From assembly GCA_031771865.1 (NCBI GenBank), contig JASISA010000010.1, forward strand, positions 1,736,001-1,800,000: a stretch of DNA of 64,000 nt. Direction: 5' to 3'. Source of the stretch: Nothophaeocryptopus gaeumannii. Lineage: Eukaryota > Ascomycota > Dothideomycetes > Mycosphaerellales > Mycosphaerellaceae. Below are positions 11,344 to 20,867 of this stretch, in pieces (the first letter of the stretch is position 1; each line of letters begins with the position of its first letter). The translations under genes and the position numbers were made by a program. The notes beneath the pieces are model-generated. The model saw only the letters and a program-made list of their open reading frames with translations, did no database searches and was not told where the DNA came from.

Positions 11344-12010
11344 TCATATCAATCCCTCATACTTTCGTACCCTACACCTACCACACAACATGGAAAATCC
11401 CGCACTACTCCCCATGGCAATCGCATATCTCGGTTCATCAAAATCCGGCCAAAGATAAGGCGTCCAAACAAAACTCGCATTGGCAATAGTATTCACAATC
11501 GCCAACGGACTCGCCTCCTTCTCTTTTGTTTGTCCGCATGTCACGGATACCCAGCCTAGGATGATGGAATTCACGGCATAGGTACCAATGGCGAAAACGA
11601 TCATTCCGAAGTAGCGGGCTCCCGTGTTGAAGGTTGCGGCGCAGAGGACGAAGCGAAAGATTGCGATTACTTTTGCGAGGATGATGTGCCAGGTGCGTTC
11701 GTTGAAGCGGCCGGAGGAGTAAGACCATGCTACGGAGATGATGCCGACGATGCGGTAAGGAGGGCATGTGAGGACAGACGATTGCCCATAGAGCCATACA
11801 AGCCGACATGTAATATGAGGGCGGAACACGGGTGATCAACATGTTGGAGAGGAGGTCAGCAAGTGCTCTTGTGAGACGATGTACAATATTCAACATACCT
11901 ATCCAAGGATGTATCCGACGAACAGGATAGAGACGCAGGTCTGATATTGAGAGCCACTGAGCTTGGTGTGGTCTTCAAGAGAGCTCAGACAAGCGAGCGC
12001 AATAGCCTGA
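11344..12010 (-). pseudogene. relic of a Dal5/allantoate-permease-type MFS transporter
   Basis: Two ends of an anion:cation symporter-like MFS protein are fused with the middle missing. The upstream piece (about 11850-12000) reads LSGSQYQTCVSILFVGYIL, the family's first-helix region. It is followed by a TAG where relatives have the Gln of a QVPSNML motif. It then continues as SNMLITRVPPSYYMSACMALWAIV in another frame. The downstream piece (11344-11800) is the last helices: LTCPPYRIVGI, SSGRFNERTWHI, GTYAVNSIILGW and ASFVWTPYLWP. Roughly helices 3-9 are absent, so transport function is not possible. The donor-like GTATGT after the TAG suggests an old intron whose acceptor is lost. Confidence 0.75.
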
Positions 12011-12277
12011 GACGTCGATGTTAGCAAACGCTTACAATATCATCGCTTGATGTTCGATACTTAATTCAAGCCGTGGACACCGACATCACTCATGTCGAGT
12101 GCCGTGCCACCTTCATGCGCCGTAATCAAAGTGTGTAATCGGATGTGGTATTGTCTGGGCTTCGCGCTTCTCGGAAACGGTAGTGAATCGGCTGCTTGTT
12201 GATTGTAAAGAAGGACGTTGCTTGCTGATTGCACAGTCGGTGGAAGGTTTTACCGCCCATGTCTGCCCCTCCTGTCT

Positions 12278-13504
12278 CTACTGTCGTTGCAAAAGTTGCT
12301 CGTACGCCGCCTGCAACTTGCGGAATCGCGGATGGTCAACGACTGCCTCTGGCGTCACAGACGGCGAGTCCGACTCTAGACCAGCGCTGAAGCGCTCAAG
12401 ACCAGCCTTGCGAGTGACAGTGCCTGCCTGTCTCCCTGGCACAGGAAGGCTCATGAGTTGCTTATGATGCTTAGGGTCCAGTATCCATGCAATTCCTCGA
12501 CGCTGCAAGACTCCCAGCTCATCTTGTATGATATCCGCGCGGCCAATATTGTAGGCCTCTTTGCGGCCGATCAGCTCACCAGTCCCAGTCTCTGGATCGA
12601 CGAGCCGCAGAATGGTCGTTGATCGCCGTGCAGTGCTGAGAAGGATGTCTTCGTCGTCAAGCCAGTGGAAGAGCAAGCTTCCTGACCCAACATGTGGAAA
12701 GTACGGATTGATCTCGATAAGCTTCACCTGGAATCCTTCTTGGTGGACTTCGGCGTACACGTCCAGAGCACAGGACTTGAAGGCCAGGGCAGAAAAGATC
12801 TCAGTCCAAAGTCGGCGCACTTGCGATACCATATCTCGTAAGGCTTGATTGGTGACTCCGTGGTGATGTGGCTGGTAGAATCGGCTCTGGCTGATGGCAA
12901 CGACTTGACCTTTGTGAACATAGCAGCGCCACTCGCTCAATCGGTCAAGAGCAGCATGGTATGGAAAGAAGTAGAGCTTGTTGTCAATCGTCTCTTCGTT
13001 CATCTCGTACATGGCCAGGAGAGCTTGAACAGCACGTCTCGAGATCAACAGCTTCTGGAGAGCGTCCAAGATGGTGCGAACAGGCAGAAAATTGCCATCG
13101 TCGACATCTTTCGGACTGCTCTCGCTCAGACGGATGAAGTAGCCCGTCTCGTTCACTGGCAAATGTGGAAACTCGTCTGCTAGATGGCTGATCTGACTGG
13201 CGTACTGCTTGACCTTTTCAGCTGAGTACCGACAGACAGCGGCGATCTGGAGGAGCCGAGTGACCTGAAGCCGAGAGAAGCTGACGACGGCCGACGGTGG
13301 ATATAGCATGTGCGTCGCGACTTCCTCGGTCATCCAGCGAGCCATATTGAAGGGCAGGCGCTCCTGCTCGCGGCGGTAGAGATACAGTGGAGTGAGATAT
13401 CCAGTCTTTTTGAGCCATGGTGCGAGTGCTTGCTTGTTGTAGGCGTTCAAGCGTGCGGTCGGTGCGGTGTTGAGTGGGAGGCGCTGGATCTCGATGTCGG
13501 TCAT
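12278..13504 (-). CDS. CDC123/D123 family protein, divergent
   Basis: Protein of 408 aa, single exon, clear ATG. D123 proteins have an ATP-grasp-like fold, and the canonical member Cdc123 helps assemble translation factor eIF2. The family landmarks are present: GYFIRLSESSPKDVDDG (the RLSxxSPKD block), EWRCYVHKGQVVAISQSRFY, ALDVYAEV and VKLIEINPYFPHVGSGSLLF followed by W. Where the canonical protein usually has a D in its LIDxNPF block this one has LIEINPY, and its C-terminus is extended by about 80 polar residues. It is therefore probably a diverged paralogue and not the essential eIF2 chaperone, though I cannot rule that out without a search. Cytosolic: no signal or membrane segment. It diverges from the MFS gene at 14235. 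Confidence 0.8.
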   Translation of the reverse strand: MTDIEIQRLPLNTAPTARLNAYNKQALAPWLKKTGYLTPLYLYRREQERLPFNMARWMTEEVATHMLYPPSAVVSFSRLQVTRLLQIAAVCRYSAEKVKQYASQISHLADEFPHLPVNETGYFIRLSESSPKDVDDGNFLPVRTILDALQKLLISRRAVQALLAMYEMNEETIDNKLYFFPYHAALDRLSEWRCYVHKGQVVAISQSRFYQPHHHGVTNQALRDMVSQVRRLWTEIFSALAFKSCALDVYAEVHQEGFQVKLIEINPYFPHVGSGSLLFHWLDDEDILLSTARRSTTILRLVDPETGTGELIGRKEAYNIGRADIIQDELGVLQRRGIAWILDPKHHKQLMSLPVPGRQAGTVTRKAGLERFSAGLESDSPSVTPEAVVDHPRFRKLQAAYEQLLQRQ

Positions 13505-14234
13505 GTTTGTTGCTCGAAGGCAAGCGCGTCTGAGGTCAGTTGTTTCTGTCTCTGTCTCTGTGCGCTTTCAGTCCAACGTCACTTTGTGAGCAAGAAGTGA
13601 AATAAGTGTATTATAGTCCTTGAACCAGTGTCACTGCCTCTGCCGGTGTCCTCATTCGGAAACTGCTGGCCACCGCAGCTTCAACACTGCGCCTTACCGA
13701 CTTCAACTTACGACTCGGTATCTTCACCGTCGCGGACAACATCACTGTCAGATCGAATATGCTTCTGATGGGAATCGAGGAGGTCGGCGAGTAAGAGATG
13801 TCGCGTGTTCTGGTGGAGCTGGCTGGAGGCTGTTGAAGCGGCAGCCACGTGCGGGCAGTGCTGTGTGTAGACGTGCAAAAGCCCTTCCGTCTGTACATAT
13901 CCCGCCGAGAGAATACGATGAACATGTCCAGAGACTCCGCTCGATGAAATGCAGATGCGGACCATGTTGCCTTGGTGCTCCTTCCTTCCGGTCTTCCTGT
14001 CTTCGGATCTGCCATGGCCGAAATCGGACCGGATCCGCCTGCCCCCATCCCATCACCCACTCCCACCATCACTCACGGAAGGATGCATCACTGCAGTGAG
14101 AACCTCATCGGCTATTCGCCGACACATCCGATAGCAAACCGTGACGATGACTACCACCACCGACCTCAACTTCACCGCTTCCTCCTCTCCTCTCCTCCAC
14201 CGCCCTGCCTCCGCGCAGAACTTGATCTACGTTG
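13505..14234. other. divergent promoter region
   Basis: About 730 bp between the divergent starts at 13504 (minus) and 14235 (plus). Short open frames here look like chance. No strong TATA box. Confidence 0.4.
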
Positions 14235-15917
14235 ATGGCAACTGCCCTCCGCTGGTTCTACACCGAGTTTGGCCTACAGTCCATCCACCAAACGGGACGA
14301 AATGCCTATCTTATCATCCTGGCGAGATGTCTGCGGATGCTGGCTTATGGGACAAATGCCTTGATTCTTGGTATGCATGAAAAGATGCAAGGTGCGGTTC
14401 AGGCGGACTGATTGCGTGTGTGTAGCATTGTTTTTTTCTGAACTGGGCTTCTCCGATTACCGGATCGGCTTGTTTATGACATTGACCTTGTGAGTCTCCA
14501 CCATCCATGTCTCCCGGATGTGTTCGCTGTTTACGTACTGATTGTGACAAGACTGGGCGATGTCTTCCTCGGCACCTTTCTAACTCTCGTCGCCGACCGG
14601 TTCGGCCGCAGGAAAATTCTCTTCGGCGGGAGCTTCCTCATGGTCCTGACGGGAATCATCTTCGCTGTCTTCGAGAACTTCTGGATCCTCCTCTTCGCCG
14701 CCGTAGTAGGCGTCGTGAGTGCGACAGGAGGAGATTTTGGGCCTTTCCGCTCGATCGAGGAATCTGTGCTTTCGCAGCTTACGACTCCTCAGACTAGATC
14801 GGATGTTCTGGCTTGGTATGTGACTTTATCGGCGTGGGGTTCTTCAATCGGTAGTGAAGCGTCCGGACGCATCATCGAGGCACTGCAGAATCGTGATGGG
14901 TGGGTGTTGAAAGATGCTTACCATTCGTTGTTCTGGATCTACGCAGTGATGGGCGTCGTGAACGCTCTACTCGTTTTGCTTCTCACAAAAGACTGCGAGG
15001 CCGACGATGGTGCACAAGAAAAGAAGTACAGTCAAGTCGCGCAAGACGAGCCAGAAGCATCGAACGACGACTCGTTTGAGTTGACCGAGCACCCCGATGA
15101 ACAAGGTCTACAAACTCCACAATCCTTGTCAACCCCGGCACCTCCGCCTTCAAGGTTCGCGGCTCTGACTGCTTGGAGTACCAGGTGGATGGAAAACATT
15201 TCCCGACCGACCTTGAACATCATTTGGAAACTATGGGTGCTCCTCGCCATCGACTCCCTAGCCGATGGAATGGTTCCATACAGCTTGACAACATACTATA
15301 TGGACACAAAGTTTCATCCATCGAAGTCCACTCTAGGAGATGCAGTCTCTGTCAGCTACTTTCTACAAGCCATCGGCGCCATTTTCGCCGGCCCTCTGGC
15401 AAAGAAACTAGGTCTGGTGAACACGATGGTCTACACACACATCCCCTCTTCGGCCGCAGTCCTAGTCTTTCCCTTGCCAAATATGCTCTGGATGACCATC
15501 ATCCTCCTCTTCGTCCGCTCCGGCTTGAACAACATGGATCAAGCACCCCGCTCAGCCCTCATAGCCGCTATCGTGAAACCTGGAGAACGAACAGCCGTCA
15601 TGGGTATCACGTCTATGGTGCGTACCCTAGCTGCTACGACGGGTCCGATGGTGACTGGTTTCCTCGCGGGAAGCGATCGGTTTTGGGTCGCTTTTGTTGC
15701 TGGGGGCGCGTTTAGGTTGACGTATGATATTGGGTTGTATGTGATCTTCAGGACGGTGAAGTTGCATGAGCATGAGACAAAAGGGCCGGAGACGGAGGAG
15801 GTGGTTATGGCGGAGGAGTTTCGGATTAGTGATGATGAGGAGGATGAGGAGTTCAGTCTGGAAGGGAGGCTGTCCAAGGATGGGGAGGATGGGGAGGGGT
15901 GGAAGAGATCGGTCTGA
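14235..15917 (+). CDS. MFS transporter
   Basis: Major facilitator of 521 aa in three exons: 14235-14370, 14426-14489 and 14552-15917. Intron 14371-14425 has donor GTATGC, branch CTGAT and acceptor TAG. Intron 14490-14551 has GTGAGT, TACTGAT and AAG. The first exons supply MATALRWFYTEFG and the first helix (NAYLIILARCLRMLAYGTNA). Then comes the MFS loop signature GDVFLGTFLTLVADRFGRRK. A polar cytosolic loop of about 70 residues (roughly 210-280) separates the two halves. The C-terminal tail is very acidic (DDEEDEEFSLEGR). The substrate cannot be read from the sequence. It resembles an uncharacterised family of fungal MFS proteins and not the large drug or sugar groups. Confidence 0.88.
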
Positions 15918-16318
15918 ATGTGCATTTGAGAACGGTAACGAGCATGAAACACGAGTAACAACGCGACACGAGAAACATGACAAAATAGATGCAGAATACT
16001 GGCATTTGGAAAGCCACAATATGTGCCAAGTCACGAACAATCGTAGAGAACGCTCCCCGCGAAATGTCCCTCCATCATGGTTGCTCTTGCTTTTTGTCTG
16101 GCCACCAAGGTGTTGGTCGGCTTTGCTCACAGAAGGTATTGTACATATAAGAGCTTACCGATCCTGTTGAAATATGACGACCGATCGTAACAACATCACG
16201 CGTAGACATCTTCATACCTCACCGCTGGTGGTTTGACTTAACAGTCCAACTGGTTGATTCTTGTCGAAACTCTCCCAAAACTTCTGTTGCCCAAGTCCGA
16301 CCTAGCAGGACAGCCAAG
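15918..16318. other. promoter of phosphoglycerate mutase
   Basis: About 400 bp between two plus-strand genes. A TATAA at 16146-16150 lies about 170 bp before the PGM start and could be its TATA box. This is inference only. Confidence 0.35.
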
Positions 16319-17084
16319 ATGCCCGCCAAATACAAACTCATCATCCTTCGACACGGCCGCTCCGAATGGAATGAGAAGAATATCTTTACAGGTGTACGTC
16401 TCTCCTCATGCCCTCATGCCCCTGTTCTCCTTCACCCTCCGTCTTCTGACATCCTCCAAGTGGGTTGACGTCCCCCTCAACTCCCAAGGCCGCACCGAAG
16501 CAACCCAAGCCGGCTGCCTCCTCGCCTCCGCAGAGGGCAACTGGCTCCCAGACATCCTCTACACCTCCCTCCTCCGGCGCGCCATAATCACCGCAGACCT
16601 ATGCTTAGATGAAGCCGACCGGCTGTGGATACCGGTAAAACGCTCCTGGGCCCTCAACGAGAGGCATTACGGCGGTCTGCAAGGTCTCAACAAAGCGGAG
16701 ACGGCGGAAAAGCATGGTGAGGAGCAGATCCATCTTTGGAGGAGGAGTTTCGATATCCGTCCGCCGGAGACGTCCGAAGCGTACCGAAAAGACGAGGATG
16801 TCGATGGACGATACGCCGCTCAGGGGATCCAAGTTCCGAAGACGGAGTGTTTGAAAGACGTGATCGAGAGGGTACTGCCGTTTTGGGAGAAGGCGATTGT
16901 GCCAGATTTGCAAGCTGGGAAATGTGTGATGATTGCGGCGCATGGGAATAGTTTGAGAGGGATGATGAAAGTGTTGGAGGGGATAAGTGATGAGGAGATT
17001 CCCGGGGTGGAGATCCCGACGGGGGTGCCGATTTTGTATGAATTGGATGAGGAGTTTAGGGGGAAAGGACGGTATCTACGTTGA
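16319..17084 (+). CDS. phosphoglycerate mutase (dPGM type)
   Basis: Glycolytic interconversion of 3- and 2-phosphoglycerate. Two exons, 16319-16393 and 16461-17084, 232 aa. Intron 16394-16460 has donor GTACGT, branch CTGAC and acceptor AAG, and the join restores FTGWVDVPLNSQGR. Phospho-acceptor His is in LRHGRSEW (about residue 12). Other marks are the catalytic block RSWALNERHYGGLQGLNK and the second His in AAHGNSLRG. The C-terminus ends at ELDEEFRGKGRYLR, shorter than the roughly 248 aa of bacterial and yeast enzymes, so part of the mobile C-terminal tail is missing. It could be a second, specialised PGM and not the main glycolytic one. Confidence 0.92.
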
Positions 17085-17107
17085 GTTTATGGCAATCAGT
17101 CGCTTCG

Positions 17108-17632
17108 TCATGGCCGAGTGAGAAGGACTGACTCGAGTTGACGTGCTATCTCTCGATCCTGGCGCCCCCCCTTCTCTTCGCTTGTCACTTTGGCTGTCTT
17201 CAGGTTGCTGGCATTCTTGAATGGGTTGTCTGATGGAAGTTTCGAACAGCGCGAGTCGTATTTGATCCTGACGGTCAAAGTGGGGAGATTTCCAACGAAT
17301 GTTGCAGGAAATGGATCTATAAATTGCCATTGGCGCAAGTGCAACGCTCCGTTGCAGATATGAACTTGCGCGATGTGTTTCTCCAGCTGAGTGTGACCCG
17401 AACCAATAACTTGATGATAGTCCCATAATGAAGAGAAGCAGAAGGTATTGATCGAATATGGCAGTTTGTGTGCTTCGTTATACACCTGTCTGCAGACCTG
17501 CAGCAATCGGAAAGGAAGCCTGGAATGTAAGAATTGCCATTGGAAGTGGGTATCGGAGCCCGAGACATTTGGTCTTTTGCCGTTCAGGCCTGCTGCTCGG
17601 ATATTACTGTTGTCCTCGTAGATGAGTGACAA
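17108..17632 (-). CDS. DUF7730/F-box-like protein, 3' exon or fragment
   Basis: Open frame of about 174 codons without its own ATG (the 5'-most codon is TTG), so this is either a last exon or a remnant. The core, PFRLLQVCRQVYNEAHKLPY followed by NTFCF, is the typical second block of fungal DUF7730-type proteins. Such proteins begin with an F-box-like LPxExRxxIYE segment. A matching piece, RDNTIYEAALSW, lies upstream on the same strand at about 17810-17850 in another frame. An acceptor-like CTAG sits at 17637-17640. I could not build a clean upstream exon, so the locus may be broken. Function of the family is unknown. Confidence 0.45.
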   Translation of the reverse strand: MSLIYEDNSNIRAAGLNGKRPNVSGSDTHFQWQFLHSRLPFRLLQVCRQVYNEAHKLPYSINTFCFSSLWDYHQVIGSGHTQLEKHIAQVHICNGALHLRQWQFIDPFPATFVGNLPTLTVRIKYDSRCSKLPSDNPFKNASNLKTAKVTSEEKGGRQDREIARQLESVLLTRP

Positions 17633-17670
17633 TGTCCCTAGATTCGTTTTGTGAAAATGGTCGAAGTCGT

Positions 17671-17727
17671 TCGGCTGCTGGGGAGTCGCCCGGCTGCTGG
17701 GAAGTTGTCCGGCTGCTGGCAGATGGT
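17671..17727. repeat. 19-bp tandem repeat, about 3 copies
   Basis: Units start at 17671, 17690 and 17709. Each begins with (t/c)CGGCTGCTGG and continues with a variable tail, the third copy being partial. It sits just upstream of the DUF7730-like frame. A small minisatellite, function unknown. Confidence 0.75.
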
Positions 17728-17967
17728 GTGACCCCAGAAACGTTCGAAGGAGTCTGTGCGTCTATTGAGCCTTTCAGACTCGAATACATGGACATACTTC
17801 CAGGACAGTGCTGCCTCATATATGGTATTGTCCCTTATTCGTATCCTACCGCTGCAGCAGTTGTCGACGGACGCAGAAGCAGAGCTACGGGTAACATAGC
17901 AAGTTTCTGTGAACGACACTCAATGCCGATCAGAGTTACGGTAGTCGACCAATTACGATTGCGAACC

Positions 17968-19679
17968 TCAATCGTCGAATGGCCATACCTCTTCCCAGAT
18001 GCGACGATCCTCGGCCGACCTCGAGAAGTCTTCGATAACCTGGCGTTTCACTCTTCGCAATGCGGCTTTTGAATCGTCGTACTGATCTGGTCGAATACAT
18101 CCCTTTTCCGGAAACAGAGGTCCCAAAGCGTCTTTGATGACGTTCATGGCATTGATGCTTGTCGCAGTTTTCTCCACATCGGCTTGAATTATCGCCGGCT
18201 CGGCTTCGGAGAATTGAACTGATGAATTCTCTAGTGCTGTGATGGAGCCCAGGCAGTATGCTTCACCAACCTCAAACAAATTTCGGGATGCACTCAAGAC
18301 ACCGGAAATGTCGGACTCCTCGTACATAACTGCATCGAAAACGGGCTTGATGTTGCTTTCCAGCATGTGCTTGTAGCCAGAGGCCAGGATTTGCTGATCG
18401 TATAGTTTCAAAGCGGCGGCTTTCTCTTTCAAGTCCATTACTTCTGAGAGTGGCGGAGGCTTGGGTCTTTCCATGCCCTGCACGACTGGCCCGTCGTAAT
18501 CCAAGAATCCTGGAATCATGGTGTGGTCGAACAGGGGTACAATATACGTCGACTGCCAGTCGATGATCGCCGTGATCATAGTGGGGTCATCGGCGTCAAC
18601 GAAGATGTTCTCTTCGTGTAAGTCATCATGCCAAATGTGAAAAGTAGATCCCCACTGCTCCTGAGGCAGAATTCGAGGCAGAACTTGAAGAGCGGCTTCG
18701 CATGCAAAGAGTTTCTTCTCCCGAGTAGGCTGGTAGAGCGAGGGACCGCAGAGCATCGACCAGGGCCTTGGCAGTGCGCGAAGACTCCGAGCAGCCTGCA
18801 TGTCTCGTTCTAACACTGCTCGCCTGTAACCCTCTGTTGATGTCCCTAACGGGGTAAGTCGGACGGAACTCCATCAGTCAAAACTCAGCAACACTTACAA
18901 GGTCCTCTATCGCAGTCAATGTTCGCCCTACCAAATTCTATCCATTCTCTTCCCATAAGAGGTCCGATGGCAAACTTTGAGTCAGTAGCCGGCTTGTCTG
19001 AGCCGTCAAAGAAAACTGGAACTGCGAGGCTAGTGCTTGGCAAGTCTTTCGTGTAGTAAAGGCTGCCAATGCGGCTGTAGGAGATCTTCGACCAAGCTCG
19101 TTGGTATCTCGCAATCGCCCTGATGACTTGAACCTTCTGATCGCTATTCATCGCAGGCCAGGCGGTTCCTAGCTGGACACCTTTCGCCTTTCCCATGATT
19201 ATGTATTCGGCCTTGACGGGGTTCTTGTCGCTAGAATCCCAAGCGAGCACTTGAGGCACCGGGGTCTTCATAGTGTTGCGCATCTAAAACTTGTCAGTTA
19301 ATAAAATGCAAGGTAAATGAGCCATCAACACTACCAGATCCATCGTAGCCACCTCGCTGGCGGTAGTGAAATGAGGCGGGCCGGCGTTCGGGTTCGGGAC
19401 CTTTGCCACGACTTGCTCGTTGTCGTCCATGGTGAGTAGAAAGGCTTTGTTGTACATGCCGTCGGCAAACTTCTCCACGTTGACACATTCCTTCCCAACG
19501 GCATTCCCGGCGATCTTACAGAGCTGGTTCATATCGAATTTGACATATCGTTGTGCCATTTGCTCCGCTTCTTTGCTAACGAAACATCCTCGAGTGAAGT
19601 GGAAGAAGTCGGCGTGCTGATTCCAGTCGATGCGTGTTCGTCTGGGAAGGAGTGAAGACATCTTACTCCAGAGAGACAT
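17968..19679 (-). CDS. AIM9: AIM9-like APH-fold phosphotransferase
   Basis: Aminoglycoside-phosphotransferase-fold protein of 535 aa in three exons: 19679-19335, 19283-18899 and 18845-17968. Introns are 19284-19334 (51 nt, branch CTGAC) and 18846-18898 (53 nt, GTAAGT, acceptor TAG). The ATP-site Lys is in EQVVAKVPNP (K93) with its partner Glu in TTASEVATMDL (E109). The catalytic loop is complete: WHDDLHEENIFVD (His about 316), followed by the metal-binding IDWQ. The block MYNKAFLLTMDDNEQVVAKV is characteristic of the fungal AIM9 group, named after a yeast mitochondrial protein. The phosphate acceptor is not known. No clear mitochondrial presequence is visible, but the N-terminus is basic (LLPRRTRIDW). 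Confidence 0.88.
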
Positions 19680-20867
19680 AGCACTGTGTCAAACTTCGTC
19701 GGCGACGAGTATGTGTTTTTCTGAATGAAACCTAGTGGTACACGTAGAACGGCCAGCGGAGGAGGAAACCAAGTGCGCGTAGGCACCCGCTTGAACTAGT
19801 GTTCTCTTTCAAGTCCATCTGTTCCTGAGATGTAAGGCATATATGTATACGTATATAATATTCTAAGGGAGAGTATTAATGCTAGTAGCTTTGATTAGGG
19901 CAGCGCTCAACCCGGTCAGGACTCCCCTATCGGCGGACTACGGAGTAACGCCTAAGAGAAGGCACCTATCGCACACTGGGTCTTGGCAGCGGCCATCTTC
20001 TCACCGAGCCGAGTGGGCTTCTTCCCTACGCGTCTTCACCTCGCTCACTTCCTTCGTTACTGTTATTATTGTCCACTTCTCTTTGCGGCGCAAACATCAA
20101 TTAGCAGCCCGTTCGTTTTGCTGTCCTGGACTTTGCCGCCGTTCGACGAGATTGTTCAGGTCGAAAGACGGGTCGCGTGACCGGATCATTCGATTACTAT
20201 CCTCGCACTAGAACTAGAATATCCGAAAGGAAGGTTATGACACCAGTCAGGCTCCACAACAGCATTTCCCAATTACTGCCTCTTTCACGACAGCTGTCTG
20301 CGCCTCAAAGATGTCGAGAAAGTGGTTGTAGTGTCGTTCAAATAGGATAAGGCTTGCAGCCGCATGACATGTTCGATTCTGTGTATTCTAGTCAGCCAAA
20401 GTCATCATATCAGCCACACTGTTCACATTTTTAGAGTTGGTACAGAAGGCATAGAAGGCATAGAAGCTGCGTTCGCGACATGATCCTTGTTTCAGTCAAG
20501 TGAGTGCTACGGCAAGTGATGTCGCAGAAACATCAAGTTTGTGATTGGCTGCCGTCCGATCCTGCAGCCCCAAAGGATCGGGTTGATATTGCACCGGCCA
20601 CCTCATCGCTTCCAAAGTCCGTATCGACTTTATTCTCACGCAGCTGCTCAGTCATCATCGAAGACCGCTCATGTCTGCCTAGGCCCTAGGAAGTCAAAGA
20701 ACAAGTTTAGAAAAGACCGAGAGCAGTATACATATGAAGCATCCTGACTCTGTATGTGCATGAGCACGCGACGCCCGCAAATCCATTCCCCAAACACCAG
20801 CCGGTCCGCCTGAGCTTCGGCCGTAACCTCTCCATCACAGTCGGTACCGTGTGATCTCCTAACAAAT
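19680..20867. other. divergent intergenic region
   Basis: About 1.2 kb between the AIM9-like gene (minus) and the Zn2Cys6 gene (plus). An AT-rich stretch at about 19839-19865 contains the 10-bp palindrome TATACGTATA. A short direct repeat AGGCATAGA occurs near 20448-20466. No credible gene. Confidence 0.4.

Noticed and set aside
19839..19865. AT-rich palindrome as an origin or mobile-element end
   Set aside because: Only a 10-bp perfect dyad, with no flanking repeats or consensus to support either idea.
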